From Candolleomyces eurysporus (lineage: Eukaryota > Basidiomycota > Agaricomycetes > Agaricales > Psathyrellaceae): 64,000 nt of DNA. Below are positions 1 to 8,406 of the stretch, piece by piece. The notes below the pieces were generated by a model that was not told the DNA's origin, ran no database searches, and saw only the letters and a list, made by a program, of their open reading frames with translations. Numbering within the stretch: the stretch's first letter is position 1; every line of letters starts with the position of its first letter. Made by a program: the position numbers and the translations under genes. Where the stretch lies: NCBI GenBank assembly GCA_027579435.1, contig JANBPK010000856.1, positions 62,001 through 126,000 of the forward strand. The letters run 5' to 3'.

Positions 1-1
1 G

Positions 2-1585
2 TACATAGGCCATGCCGCAGATGAAGATCTTTCGGGTCTGTCTGCTCGCCAGCTCGCCGAACGGAAGGTTCGTCTTTCAGTTTTTTTTGACCTGCCACCT
101 AACTCATACTTTGTCCCTGTTCAGGCTGAAATTCATCGTCGAGAACTTGCGGCCCGTGCCTGTGCTCCTCAGATTGCGGCGTTCGAGCGAAGGCGCACCA
201 CGGCTAGGGATAATCTCATGAAGAGGCACGGGCCGCCTGGCGACAGGGCCCCTCCTCCCGGGGCTTGTCCCCCGTGTCCCCCTTGCGCTCAGGCTTTCGG
301 ACCTCCTGGTGCCCAAGTANTTTGCGCCTCCTGGTGCCCCAGCCTCCCTTCCGTCTGGCGCCCCAGCTTCAGTGCCTTCCGATGCCCCAATTTCCGTCTC
401 TGCCAGTGGTGCCCCAGGCTCCGCGCCTACTGGCCCCCAAGCTTCCATCCCTCCTGGCCCTCAAGGTTCCGCACCCCCTGGCGGTCAAGGTTCCGCGCCT
501 CCTGGCACTCAAGCTTCCGGCTCTACGACTGTTCAAACTGCTGGGACTGCCACCACTGCCAGCGCGCAAGTTACGGAGTCCGTTACACCCCACTACACTA
601 GCATCCAGAATGTTCGTACCCGGTTTGCCTACATTCGAGTACGCCTTCATGCTGACCTGCTCTCTCGTTATATAGTCCACCTGCGTTCTCCATCCTGAGG
701 TCACCGAAGGCCCGTATTATATTAGGAACGAGTTCCTCCGCAATGACCTCCGCGAGAGTCAAACGCAAGTTTCATATGTCTCTCAACTGTTTGAGCCAAA
801 CTAACCGCATACACTATATCCTTTCTTTTAGTGGTGCGACCCTCATCCTTGATATCGGTGTCATCGACAGCACCACTTGCCAGCCCTTCTCCAACGCCCT
901 CGTAGAAATTTGGAGTGCCAACGCCACTGGTGCTTACGGAGGCTACAGCGGCATGGGAGGTTCTCCCGATACTATCCATGTGGATACCTTCCTCCGCGGA
1001 GGGTTCTATTCCAATGATCAGGGAATTGTCGAGCTCAAGACTATTTATCCTGGATTCTATACTGGCAGGACTGCTCATATCCATACCATGGTCCACAAGG
1101 GCTGGACTTCGAGGGATAACGGGTGCGTGAATCTTTCTCCTCGTATTCTTCCGTTTCGATCTTTGATATTGATAATTGGGGTCAGGACTTTCGTTTCGGA
1201 CTCTGGATCTCTCACCCACATCGGCCAGTTCTTCTTCGATGACTCGATCAGCGACACTATCTACGCTACTGCTCCCTATACTTCCAACACGAAGAACACC
1301 CGTACACGAAACTCCGAAGACAATATCTTGCAAAGTGCTGGCACTAACTCTTATGTCTCGTACGTCGCCTGCTCGTCTCTTCAAATTTTGGCAGAGATCA
1401 TATGCCTAACATTTTATGTCGTACAGGATAACTCAACTTGGAGACTCGGAGTACCTTGGTTATATCAGTGCGTATTATAATTCGTATTTCTCGAGTGGAG
1501 TAGCTGACCACAAACGTTTCTAATAGCCGTGGTCGTGGACGGCAGCGCGACACAAAGCATCATGAACGGCAACGCCCTTCGATAA
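2..1585 (+). CDS. Secreted-type intradiol ring-cleavage dioxygenase, 5' end outside the window
   Basis: Seven exons fit: 2-67, 125-611, 676-764, 832-1122, 1186-1359, 1427-1467, 1527-1585. The start lies upstream of base 1; the first exon already reads in frame (GHAADEDLSG). The N-terminal part is charged (RRELAARA), followed by a Gly/Pro/Ala/Ser-rich low-complexity linker (about 250-560). The catalytic part carries EVTEGPYY, then YPGFYTGRTAHIH, which supplies the two Tyr and two His iron ligands expected of the intradiol family (catechol-type aromatic ring opening between the hydroxyls). The tail HIGQFFFD and a short C-terminus match fungal extracellular members. Intron 765-831 uses a GC donor (GCAAGT); it alone gives the family reading ESQTGATL. 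An N at 320 shifts the frame; dropping it makes the joined length a multiple of three. Family assignment is firm; substrate is not determined. Confidence 0.88.
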
Positions 1586-1849
1586 TCGTATTCCGGCAAG
1601 GGCCTCTTTTACTAGTCATGGACCTTCGAATAGTTACCTAGTTTTCATGTTCTATGGTATTAATATACTGAATCATTGATTCAAATTCAATATTTAGAAT
1701 CCAAGGAGTGAAACGATGTCTGAATTCGTATTATGTTACCGGTATACAGCAACGGCGTAAGTTACAACGTATAGTCATCGAAACTCTAATGAAATGTGCG
1801 TAGGAGCAAGTCTGTGCTATATCTATTAGTAGGCTCAACCCGGCCAGTA

Positions 1850-2937
1850 TCATGAATCCTTGGACTTTCCCTTGTCTGGGCCTCCCTTCCCGCCAGCTTT
1901 CGCTACGTCAATCTTGGTGTCATGAGGTGGTAAATCAGATATTGAGTGCTCCTCCTTGGGTAAATCGACGCTATCTTCCCTCTCAATCGAGAGAGAGGGC
2001 GATGAGCCTGATGGCCGTGGCCCTAGCTGGACACGGGGTAACTGCACAGGCGAGTCCTGGAATTCTGCCCATCCGCCGCGGAGGCCAATCTCGACGACAC
2101 GTTCCAGTATTCGTGCCAGTTCATCATTCCTGTTATCCCAATGCGAAGCGAGAGGGTAATAGATGGGAGTGTCAGATTTTGTCCGGGCACGCGAACGATG
2201 ACAGCACGCACCTCTGCTTCTCCTCCTGCAACTGGACCTCCCACTTCTCTGCCAAGGTATCCACGCGTGTCTTCAGTTCCACCAGGCCCGCACCGAGGTC
2301 CTCTAGTTGGTCATCGACGGAGTCACGCCGTTTCGACTGGTTCCGTGAAGATCGCCATGTTTCGCCGATGATGAGGACTGCGGCGACGCCGAACATGAAA
2401 CCTTCTGCCATGAAGGTGGCTCCTTGGTCTATCGCTCTAAGAGAGAGTGGGAGAGGGGGTCGGCCAGAGAGAGGGATTAGGATAGATACCAAACGTCAGT
2501 TCGCTAGCCTTCTGGAACGAGGTTGGTGCAACACTTGCCTCGTTTCTGAGAGAGGCCGGACGTGTGGGTGTCGCACAGTCTCACCGAGGATGTTCGTTCG
2601 CAGCTTTACTTCGCTGCGATACATAAACTGTGCCAAGTTGATGCACATTTCCCTAAACCTAGGGTGTCTGGTGTCGAGATATGGGCCTGGTTAGTGGGAC
2701 CCTGTCTAAAATTGGCACGACGACGTACTGTCTTGCTCGTTCCTTTACAGTATTCGCTATTGGTTTGGCTAGGGTCTTGATACGTCAGAATAAATGTCGA
2801 TGTCAGAGAAATAGAACCGTCTAAAACATTCAATAGTTTTGAAGAGAGAAGGTAGAGCTTTGGACAGAAAGTGTTGAATGATAAATCTAAAGAATACTCA
2901 CCCGAATTATGAGCGTCCCAAGCTTTACGGACGCCAT
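1850..2937 (-). CDS. OPA3-like mitochondrial protein
   Basis: Five exons on the minus strand: 2902-2937, 2729-2775, 2539-2667, 2212-2436, 1850-2129, giving 238 residues in one frame. The start is MASVKLGTLIIR, continuing TLAKPIAN, then QHPRFREMCINLAQ and VRPLSETRAIDQG, then the hydrophobic segment AEGFMFGVAAVLIIGETW and a charged coiled region (KRRDSVDDQLEDL). This order is that of fungal OPA3 proteins, which act at mitochondrial membranes in morphology and lipid homeostasis. The C-terminal exon adds GLRGGWAEFQDSP and a Lys/Asp-rich tail. Intron 2437-2538 has a GC donor (GCAAGT); without it the motif SETRAI does not form. It is divergent from the F-box gene at 3229, with 291 bases between the starts. 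The family call is strong; the tail beyond residue 150 is less conserved. Confidence 0.88.
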
Positions 2938-3228
2938 CGTGAGTTTCTCCTAGTCTTTTTCCGGAGGAATGAGAGAGAGAATGGGTGAAGGACGAAGGGA
3001 ACAGCAATGAGCCCAGCAAGAACTGACAGTGGTTGCGAATTCTTGGCAACGTGCCGGGGATTTTCGTCATCAGAATGCTAAATGCCGGTAGTGGGAATCA
3101 TCAGTCTCAGATTTGATCGCCGAACGGCTCCGCATCGTCCTTTGCCCAAACCATCATCATCGACTGCAAGGGCTGGTATGTACCTCAATCTGTAAGCTAA
3201 CTTGCGTTCAGGAGTAACGAATTTCTGA

Positions 3229-4629
3229 ATGCTAGAATCAATGCGAAGACTCCCCAATGAGATCTTACACATGATTTTCATGTGGGCACACGGTGCTGCC
3301 TATGAAGATGGCCGCTCGTGTCCACGACCGCCTGCCGAGGCCACAATATCGGCAGTTTGCACCAGCTGGCGGGAGATCTGCCTGACTTCACCCTCCCTTT
3401 GGTGCATATACCGGTGCATTACTCCCTCTGCAATGATGATTCAAATGGAAAGGGATAGACTTGAAGTGTATCTCTCGAGATCTCATGCCGTCGAGCTCGA
3501 GCTGTCCTTTCGATTTGCAGACCTTCACTGCAGTAGTGCCACCCTTATGGAGATGCTGGATCTAACGGTGGAGCATGTAGCCCGCTGGCGGTGCTTCACT
3601 CTCGTGTCAGACGGACAAGACGATGTGGTTGTGCCATTTCAGCAATCACTTACGACACTCTCTGCAGCAAAACTCGAATACCTGGATATACGCACTTCAA
3701 AATCAATCGATATCGCTAGATGGACGGACTGGAACCCGGAAATATTCCTCTCAGGTCCCCCTTCCCCCCTCCGTTTCTTTCACCTAGACGTCGGCGCAGT
3801 TTTCACCAACTTCCGTCCTCGACTTGAGAATCTCGTTCACTTTGTGCTGGACTCAAATCCACCCGCCGGCACAGGCATAGAAAAACGTGATGCCTTTCCC
3901 TTCGCCTCCTTTATCGATCTTCTCAAGCTACCATGCCTGGAAACCATATCGTTATCGGGGAGTATATGGGGTCCTTATCGTCCTGCAGAACAACAGCACG
4001 ACGATGTGGAAGCAAAGAGATTGAAGCATTTTCGCGTCCGATACCAGCCATTTCACGGGTTCCTCTCATTCCTCATCTACAAGTTATCGGCTCCCAGTCT
4101 AGAAAGCCTCACTCTTCACCGTTTCCTGCTATGGCACCCACCGGTGCACACTCCATCTTCCCCTACCAGCTCTACAAACGAACCTTTCCCTTCCCTCCTA
4201 TACCTGGAGTTGGTTGAGAACATCATACCGGAATATGTGCATGACAACCCTTTTCTGCGACAACTCGAAAAGAGAACCTTACATGCAAAAAAGTTGACGA
4301 TCTTCCCTCACACCATCAGGTCGCAGTCACCATTGCTAGTTGTGGGGCCCGGGAATGATATGCTGATGCTTCACCCTTACCCAGAGGTGGAGGAACTTGT
4401 ATGGATCACCGTTCCTGCGCATCCCCCACCCGATGATCTCAAAAGGCGTTGGCCCAGGTTAACCCGGCTTGTTACGCCTGCGTATCATCTACGACCGCGG
4501 GAAGGGATTGTTGTAGAGGAGCTGAAGCAGGCTGAGGGTATTTGTTGGCCCCCTGGATATAAGTGGGCGTCCTGCAATGCGGACGACCCTTTTCTCATGG
4601 ATTGCCGAAGATTTTTCGCATATAAATAA
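3229..4629 (+). CDS. F-box protein
   Basis: A 466-residue single-exon reading frame. The F-box lies at residues 5-62: RRLPNEILHMIF, then AVCTSWREICLTSPSLW. It is followed by a long region of leucine-rich motifs such as LPCLETISLSG, as in the degenerate LRR part of mushroom F-box proteins. Such proteins usually recruit substrates to SCF ubiquitin ligases through SKP1 binding; the substrate here is unknown. The C-terminus ends CNADDPFLMDCRRFFAYK, a tail that recurs in the broken copy at 6403-6839. The start ATG at 3229 begins MLESMRRLPNE; an upstream short exon cannot be excluded because other F-box genes here have one. Confidence 0.85.
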   Translation: MLESMRRLPNEILHMIFMWAHGAAYEDGRSCPRPPAEATISAVCTSWREICLTSPSLWCIYRCITPSAMMIQMERDRLEVYLSRSHAVELELSFRFADLHCSSATLMEMLDLTVEHVARWRCFTLVSDGQDDVVVPFQQSLTTLSAAKLEYLDIRTSKSIDIARWTDWNPEIFLSGPPSPLRFFHLDVGAVFTNFRPRLENLVHFVLDSNPPAGTGIEKRDAFPFASFIDLLKLPCLETISLSGSIWGPYRPAEQQHDDVEAKRLKHFRVRYQPFHGFLSFLIYKLSAPSLESLTLHRFLLWHPPVHTPSSPTSSTNEPFPSLLYLELVENIIPEYVHDNPFLRQLEKRTLHAKKLTIFPHTIRSQSPLLVVGPGNDMLMLHPYPEVEELVWITVPAHPPPDDLKRRWPRLTRLVTPAYHLRPREGIVVEELKQAEGICWPPGYKWASCNADDPFLMDCRRFFAYK

Positions 4630-5242
4630 ATGTATAGCTCATGCATGAGGCTGCGTGTCGTGCCCTGATCTTACACAAGCACAGTTCTACGCTGCAGTCA
4701 GTTAAATAGGATCAACATCGTGTACGGTAGAATACCTTTTGTATGTTTGAGGCGGCTAAGCATCTGGAAGACAAATAACCGTGAAATATTGCTTTATTCA
4801 AGCTCTTTGTCCTGTGTGCTGCACACCGCAAAATGGCCCTACGGTAGATTTCGATAATGGGATCGGGAACATGATGGTCAGTACATATGGCCTATGTTCC
4901 TTTCACGCTGAGTCTTTATCTTGTCCTGGAACACGCTCGATTTACAAAGAGATAATACTGGATTCTTCTTTCATGCCTTCACCGGATAGATAATCAACCC
5001 ATGTCTCCTAATTCTATTGGACGCGATCTTAGCTTTACGCAACTGTCCTGTCAATGGGGTGTCAGCATCCGTCTTGTTGACTTAATCTAAACTCAGCGTT
5101 CCCATGCCCATGCTTTGGAACCGCAGTCTCGATATAGCCCCGCGGTGTGGGGCAAAGCTCGTACGTTATCGCTTTCCACCCTCTCACCCGATACCAGAGT
5201 ATATTTCAATACCCTTTCCCTCTCATCCCAACTCCAACGACA
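4630..5242. other. Intergenic, left arm of a duplicated unit
   Basis: No gene is seen. The sequence just after the F-box stop (around 4640-4680, with CATGCATGAGGCTGCG) recurs at 6866-6890, and the stretch before 5243 (TACGTTATC, pyrimidine-rich) recurs before 7168. It therefore belongs to the tandem duplication and probably holds the promoter of the gene at 5243. Confidence 0.6.
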
Positions 5243-6070
5243 ATGTATCAACCGGGATACAGCTATCTATCACCTCAGAGTGATGCAAGCTCAGATTCGT
5301 CGAGCATTGCACCATCTTGGGTTGAGGATAGCTCGAAGCCATGGCATCAGAATTCCCTGGCAACTGGGTCCATGACCTCGTCCCTCCAAACACACTACGT
5401 ACCATACCCTCATGAATATACACCACCCGATACAGCATCAATAGCAGTAACATTACCCTCCGATTTTCCACCCCACATCGACTCGATCCGCGCGGAAATA
5501 TTCGCAAGATACTTCTCCTCCCCATACCTGTGCGACCTCTCCCCGTTTGACATGCTGGAAACCCTCAGGCAAAAAACGCTGGTCGCCCACCTGTATGATA
5601 TTCATTCGATGCCCACCATCTTCTCGTATGCGAGAGCGAGCCACCCACGGCTGCCCTCTTCCATCATCCGTTTTGGGGTCACCGCTCCCCGTACGGGTCC
5701 AATTGGGTCAGACACTTGGAGAGCGGCGGAAAGAATCAGGCTGTACAGAATCCGTCAGTGCTGGGGAGACCAAATACCACCCCCGAAGAAAAAGATATGG
5801 GGGCATGGACACTGTGCCGAGGCCCACGCTCTCCCACCTATCGTCAATTGGTGTGAAAGACTGGGCCTTGAAAACGTCGTTATTTCCTCCCTGGCGATGC
5901 ACAAGTCGGGGGTCGAAAGAATGTATGGTATGTGCGACAATTGCTTGTCGTATATTTTGTTTCGTGTTCTTAGGAGGAACCCCTCATGGAAGGTCGTTGA
6001 CCTGGTTACGCAGAATATCTATTCGTATGCACAACTTCAACTCCAGGTTTCTAGTCTTATGTTGATCTAG
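5243..6070 (+). CDS. Predicted zinc-binding deaminase-like protein, copy 1
   Basis: A 275-residue single-exon frame. The first 80 residues are Ser/Pro/Tyr-rich and likely disordered. The C-terminal half carries WGHGHCAEAHALPPIV (His190, Cys191, Glu193), a 37-residue spacer with predicted strand and helix (ENVVISSLAMHKSG), then MCDNC (Cys231, Cys234). A C/H-A-E plus C-x-x-C pair is the zinc and proton-shuttle signature of the cytidine-deaminase fold, which includes fungal and bacterial toxin-type deaminases; the substrate cannot be read from sequence. The usual Pro before the C-x-x-C is missing. I chose ATG 5243 because the paralogue at 7168 starts at the same place (MYQP); an upstream in-frame ATG at 5147 has no counterpart there. 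The fold call is inference from motifs. Confidence 0.6.
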   Translation: MYQPGYSYLSPQSDASSDSSSIAPSWVEDSSKPWHQNSLATGSMTSSLQTHYVPYPHEYTPPDTASIAVTLPSDFPPHIDSIRAEIFARYFSSPYLCDLSPFDMLETLRQKTLVAHLYDIHSMPTIFSYARASHPRLPSSIIRFGVTAPRTGPIGSDTWRAAERIRLYRIRQCWGDQIPPPKKKIWGHGHCAEAHALPPIVNWCERLGLENVVISSLAMHKSGVERMYGMCDNCLSYILFRVLRRNPSWKVVDLVTQNIYSYAQLQLQVSSLMLI

Positions 6071-6402
6071 CATGTATTTCCACATTGTACTATTACTGTT
6101 GTATACAAAGATCTCCAACAGGCAGAAAACATCAAAATCAGCCGTCCGTAGTAGAGCACAGTCCTCGTGAACTGTTGCTATTTGTCTTGCTGGGGCTTTC
6201 AATTGGTTTCATTATTAAACCGTTCATTTCACTCTTGCCATTATCAGGTCTGAGACCCTACCAAGAAGCGGCAGCACGCTTCACGCTATGCCTACGGAGG
6301 GTTGGTGCACGATATTTGCACTGGGTAGTGCGGAGGCACTATTGAATAGCTGCTTGAAAATTTTCCCGATTTCTCATGGAAATAGACACCTCATAGAGTG
6401 GC
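6071..6402. other. Intergenic, 3' flank of copy 1
   Basis: No gene. The stretch near 6184-6240 (TTGGTTTCATTATTAAACCGTTC) recurs around 8222-8260, marking the shared 3' flank of the duplicated unit. Confidence 0.5.
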
Positions 6403-6839
6403 GTGGAACCCCTCTTTCCTCACCTTAACGAACCTCACCCGCACAGCGCATATGCAATATCTCTAACGAACTGCGGGGATATGCCGATCCATGCAAAAGT
6501 AATTGAACTATTTCATTCCACTTGGGAGCACGTATCTTCCTGGAGATTTTCAGTTCTTTCATCGGCAATGAGCTGGAACGGATGTTTAATCCTTTTCTCA
6601 AAACACGGGAAGCCCTCAAGCTCGAGCTCGAGTGTCTGGAAATCTATCGCAGCCCCATGTCGCTGAGCGCCGGAAGGGTGTTGGTCCCTAAATTGTTCTT
6701 CGCCCATCCCCCGTATCTGCGATTGGATTTTAGCGCAGCCTGGGACCTATTCATTTTCATGGAGCGAATGTCTCGCCCAACGGCATCTTGTAATGAGGAC
6801 GACCCTTTCCTCAAGGATAACCGAAGATTTTCCGCTTAA
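6403..6839 (+). pseudogene. Broken F-box gene copy
   Basis: Two overlapping frames carry pieces of the F-box gene at 3229-4629. One has HSTWEHVSSWRFSVLSS, matching the EHVARWRCFTLVS region of the intact gene; the other ends ASCNEDDPFLKDNRRFSA, matching its C-terminus. The F-box itself and most of the leucine-rich part are absent and the frame changes between the pieces. It lies exactly where the duplicated unit predicts an F-box gene. Confidence 0.75.
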
Positions 6840-7167
6840 AATTGAATGTATACATAGGAAGCCCATGCATGAGGCTGCGGGTCGTGTCCCCTTCTCGGCG
6901 TCCGTCTGTAGCCACAGTCACACTCAGCAGGCCTCATGACCACGCTTCGGCACCGCAGCTTTGGCTTCGCCGCAGCTCCCGGTTCATGTAGGTTGAACAT
7001 ATGTACGTTATCTTTTTCTCAGGGTGTACATATTCAATTTTCTTTCCTTCTCATCTCGTCCACAACGATTGAACCGTAAAGACCCGCTCAATCATTATCG
7101 TTAGGTGTGTGATTGTTCGTACACTGCAGCCTGTTTTGCAAGTTGAGATCGTTGTTCTTCTCTAGCA
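6840..7167. other. Intergenic, upstream of copy 2
   Basis: No gene. It contains the shared CATGCATGAGGCTGCG stretch and, before 7168, the same TACGTTATC and CTTTCC..TCTCATC pyrimidine-rich motifs as upstream of 5243, so it likely carries the promoter. Confidence 0.5.
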
Positions 7168-8031
7168 ATGTATCAGCCGGAAAATAGCTATCTATCTCCT
7201 CATAGTGATGCAAGCTCAGACTCGTCGAACATTGCATCACCTTGGGTTGTGGATAGCTCGAGTTCATGGTATCAGAACACGGTGGCACCTAGACCCATCA
7301 CTGCACCACCCCAAGAGGCCGACCATATGCCATACACTTATGGCCATACAACACAGATATATTGGGTTCTTGTGCCGTTACAACCTACCTACCCACCGCC
7401 AAATACAGCGCCAGTCTCAGTACCACTACCCCATGATTTTCCACCACACCCCGACTCAATCCGCGCGGAATCATTTGCACCACACTTCTCCAACCCACTC
7501 TTATCTCATCTCTCCCCATCTCACATGCTAGAAAATCTCAGACAGCACACGCTAATAGATCATCGATACGATGTGGACGGGTCGATGCCCACCACCTTTT
7601 CGTATGCAGAAGCAAGCCATCCACAGCTGGCCCATCCTTACGTCCGTTTTGGTGTCTCAGCTCCACGTTCAACCGAGTTCGACAGTGGCAGGGAGGCAGA
7701 AGCGATCAGACGGTATCGAGTGCGTCAATGCTGGGGTGACGAAAAGCCACCTCTGAAGAGGGAAATATGGGCCCATGGACACTGTGCCGAGGCCCAGGCT
7801 CTCCCACCTATCGTTGATTGGGGTGAGAGACTGGGTCTTGAGAATGTTGTCATTTTCTCTCTGGCGGTGCACAAGTCGGGAGTCGAACGGATGCTCGGTA
7901 TGTGCAAAAATTGCATGATGTATGTTTTGTTTCGCGTCATTAAGAGGAACCCTTCATGGAAAGTCGTTGACCTTTATACGAAGAATACTTTTTCGTTTGC
8001 ACAACTGTCTGGTCAGGTTTACTACCAGTAG
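7168..8031 (+). CDS. Predicted zinc-binding deaminase-like protein, copy 2
   Basis: A 287-residue single-exon frame paralogous to 5243-6070 along its whole length. Conserved blocks are the start MYQP..SYLSP.SDASSDSS, RYRVRQCWGDE, WAHGHCAEAQALPPIV, ENVVIFSLAVHKSGVERM, MCKNC and NPSWKVVDL. The C-A-E and C-x-x-C signature of the deaminase fold is kept in both, whereas the Ser/Pro-rich N-terminus varies and has a 12-residue insertion here. Retention of the putative zinc ligands despite divergence elsewhere suggests that both proteins are under selection. Function and substrate are not known to me. Confidence 0.6.
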   Translation: MYQPENSYLSPHSDASSDSSNIASPWVVDSSSSWYQNTVAPRPITAPPQEADHMPYTYGHTTQIYWVLVPLQPTYPPPNTAPVSVPLPHDFPPHPDSIRAESFAPHFSNPLLSHLSPSHMLENLRQHTLIDHRYDVDGSMPTTFSYAEASHPQLAHPYVRFGVSAPRSTEFDSGREAEAIRRYRVRQCWGDEKPPLKREIWAHGHCAEAQALPPIVDWGERLGLENVVIFSLAVHKSGVERMLGMCKNCMMYVLFRVIKRNPSWKVVDLYTKNTFSFAQLSGQVYYQ

Positions 8032-8406
8032 TCATATGTTGAACTAGCACGTGTGTTCTACACCTTTCATTGTATACTAGAGCGTTCGACAGCCCGTAGA
8101 AATAATTCAAGAAGGTTAGCTGTTCGCAGCACAAATTGTGACATCCTACAGATATGGTCCACCAAGCACAGTCCTCTTACTGGCTTGGAATAAACTTTTG
8201 TCCTCTGTTTGCTGCGGTTTTCGATTGGTTTCACGATGAAACCGTTCGTTCTACTCCGAGCTGGCCCCCGGGTTACAAGTGAGGAAGGTACGATTCAAAG
8301 GATCCATCCATAAGGTCTTTTTCCTTCTATCGAATAAACAATAGCCATCTACGACGGCAGCAGTGCCATATTGCGGTCTGTATCATACTTTCGATTGGTG
8401 TACTCG
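8032..8406. other. Intergenic between convergent genes
   Basis: No gene. The left part is the 3' flank of the duplicated unit; the right part is the 3' flank of the minus-strand F-box gene. Confidence 0.5.

Larger units (their letters stand above)
4557..6240 (+). repeat. Tandem segmental duplication, copy 1
   Basis: Runs from the 3' end of the F-box gene through the deaminase-like gene and about 170 bases of its 3' flank. The same order recurs at 6781-8260: the F-box tail (GACGACCCTTT..C), CATGCATGAGGCTGCG, the gene starting MYQP, and a 3' flank with TTTCxATTGGTTTCA. Boundaries are approximate and were judged by eye. Confidence 0.7.
6781..8260 (+). repeat. Tandem segmental duplication, copy 2
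   Basis: Counterpart of 4557-6240: truncated F-box tail, intergenic stretch, second deaminase-like gene and 3' flank in the same order and orientation. The intervening genes have diverged at many positions, so the duplication is not recent. Confidence 0.7.

Noticed and set aside
1852..2694. 280-codon plus-strand frame
   Set aside because: It is antisense to the OPA3-like gene, whose five exons form a recognised family protein; the plus frame has no domain.
5147..5242. Upstream ATG extension of the first deaminase-like gene
   Set aside because: The paralogue has no equivalent; similarity at the protein level begins at MYQP, so ATG 5243 was preferred.
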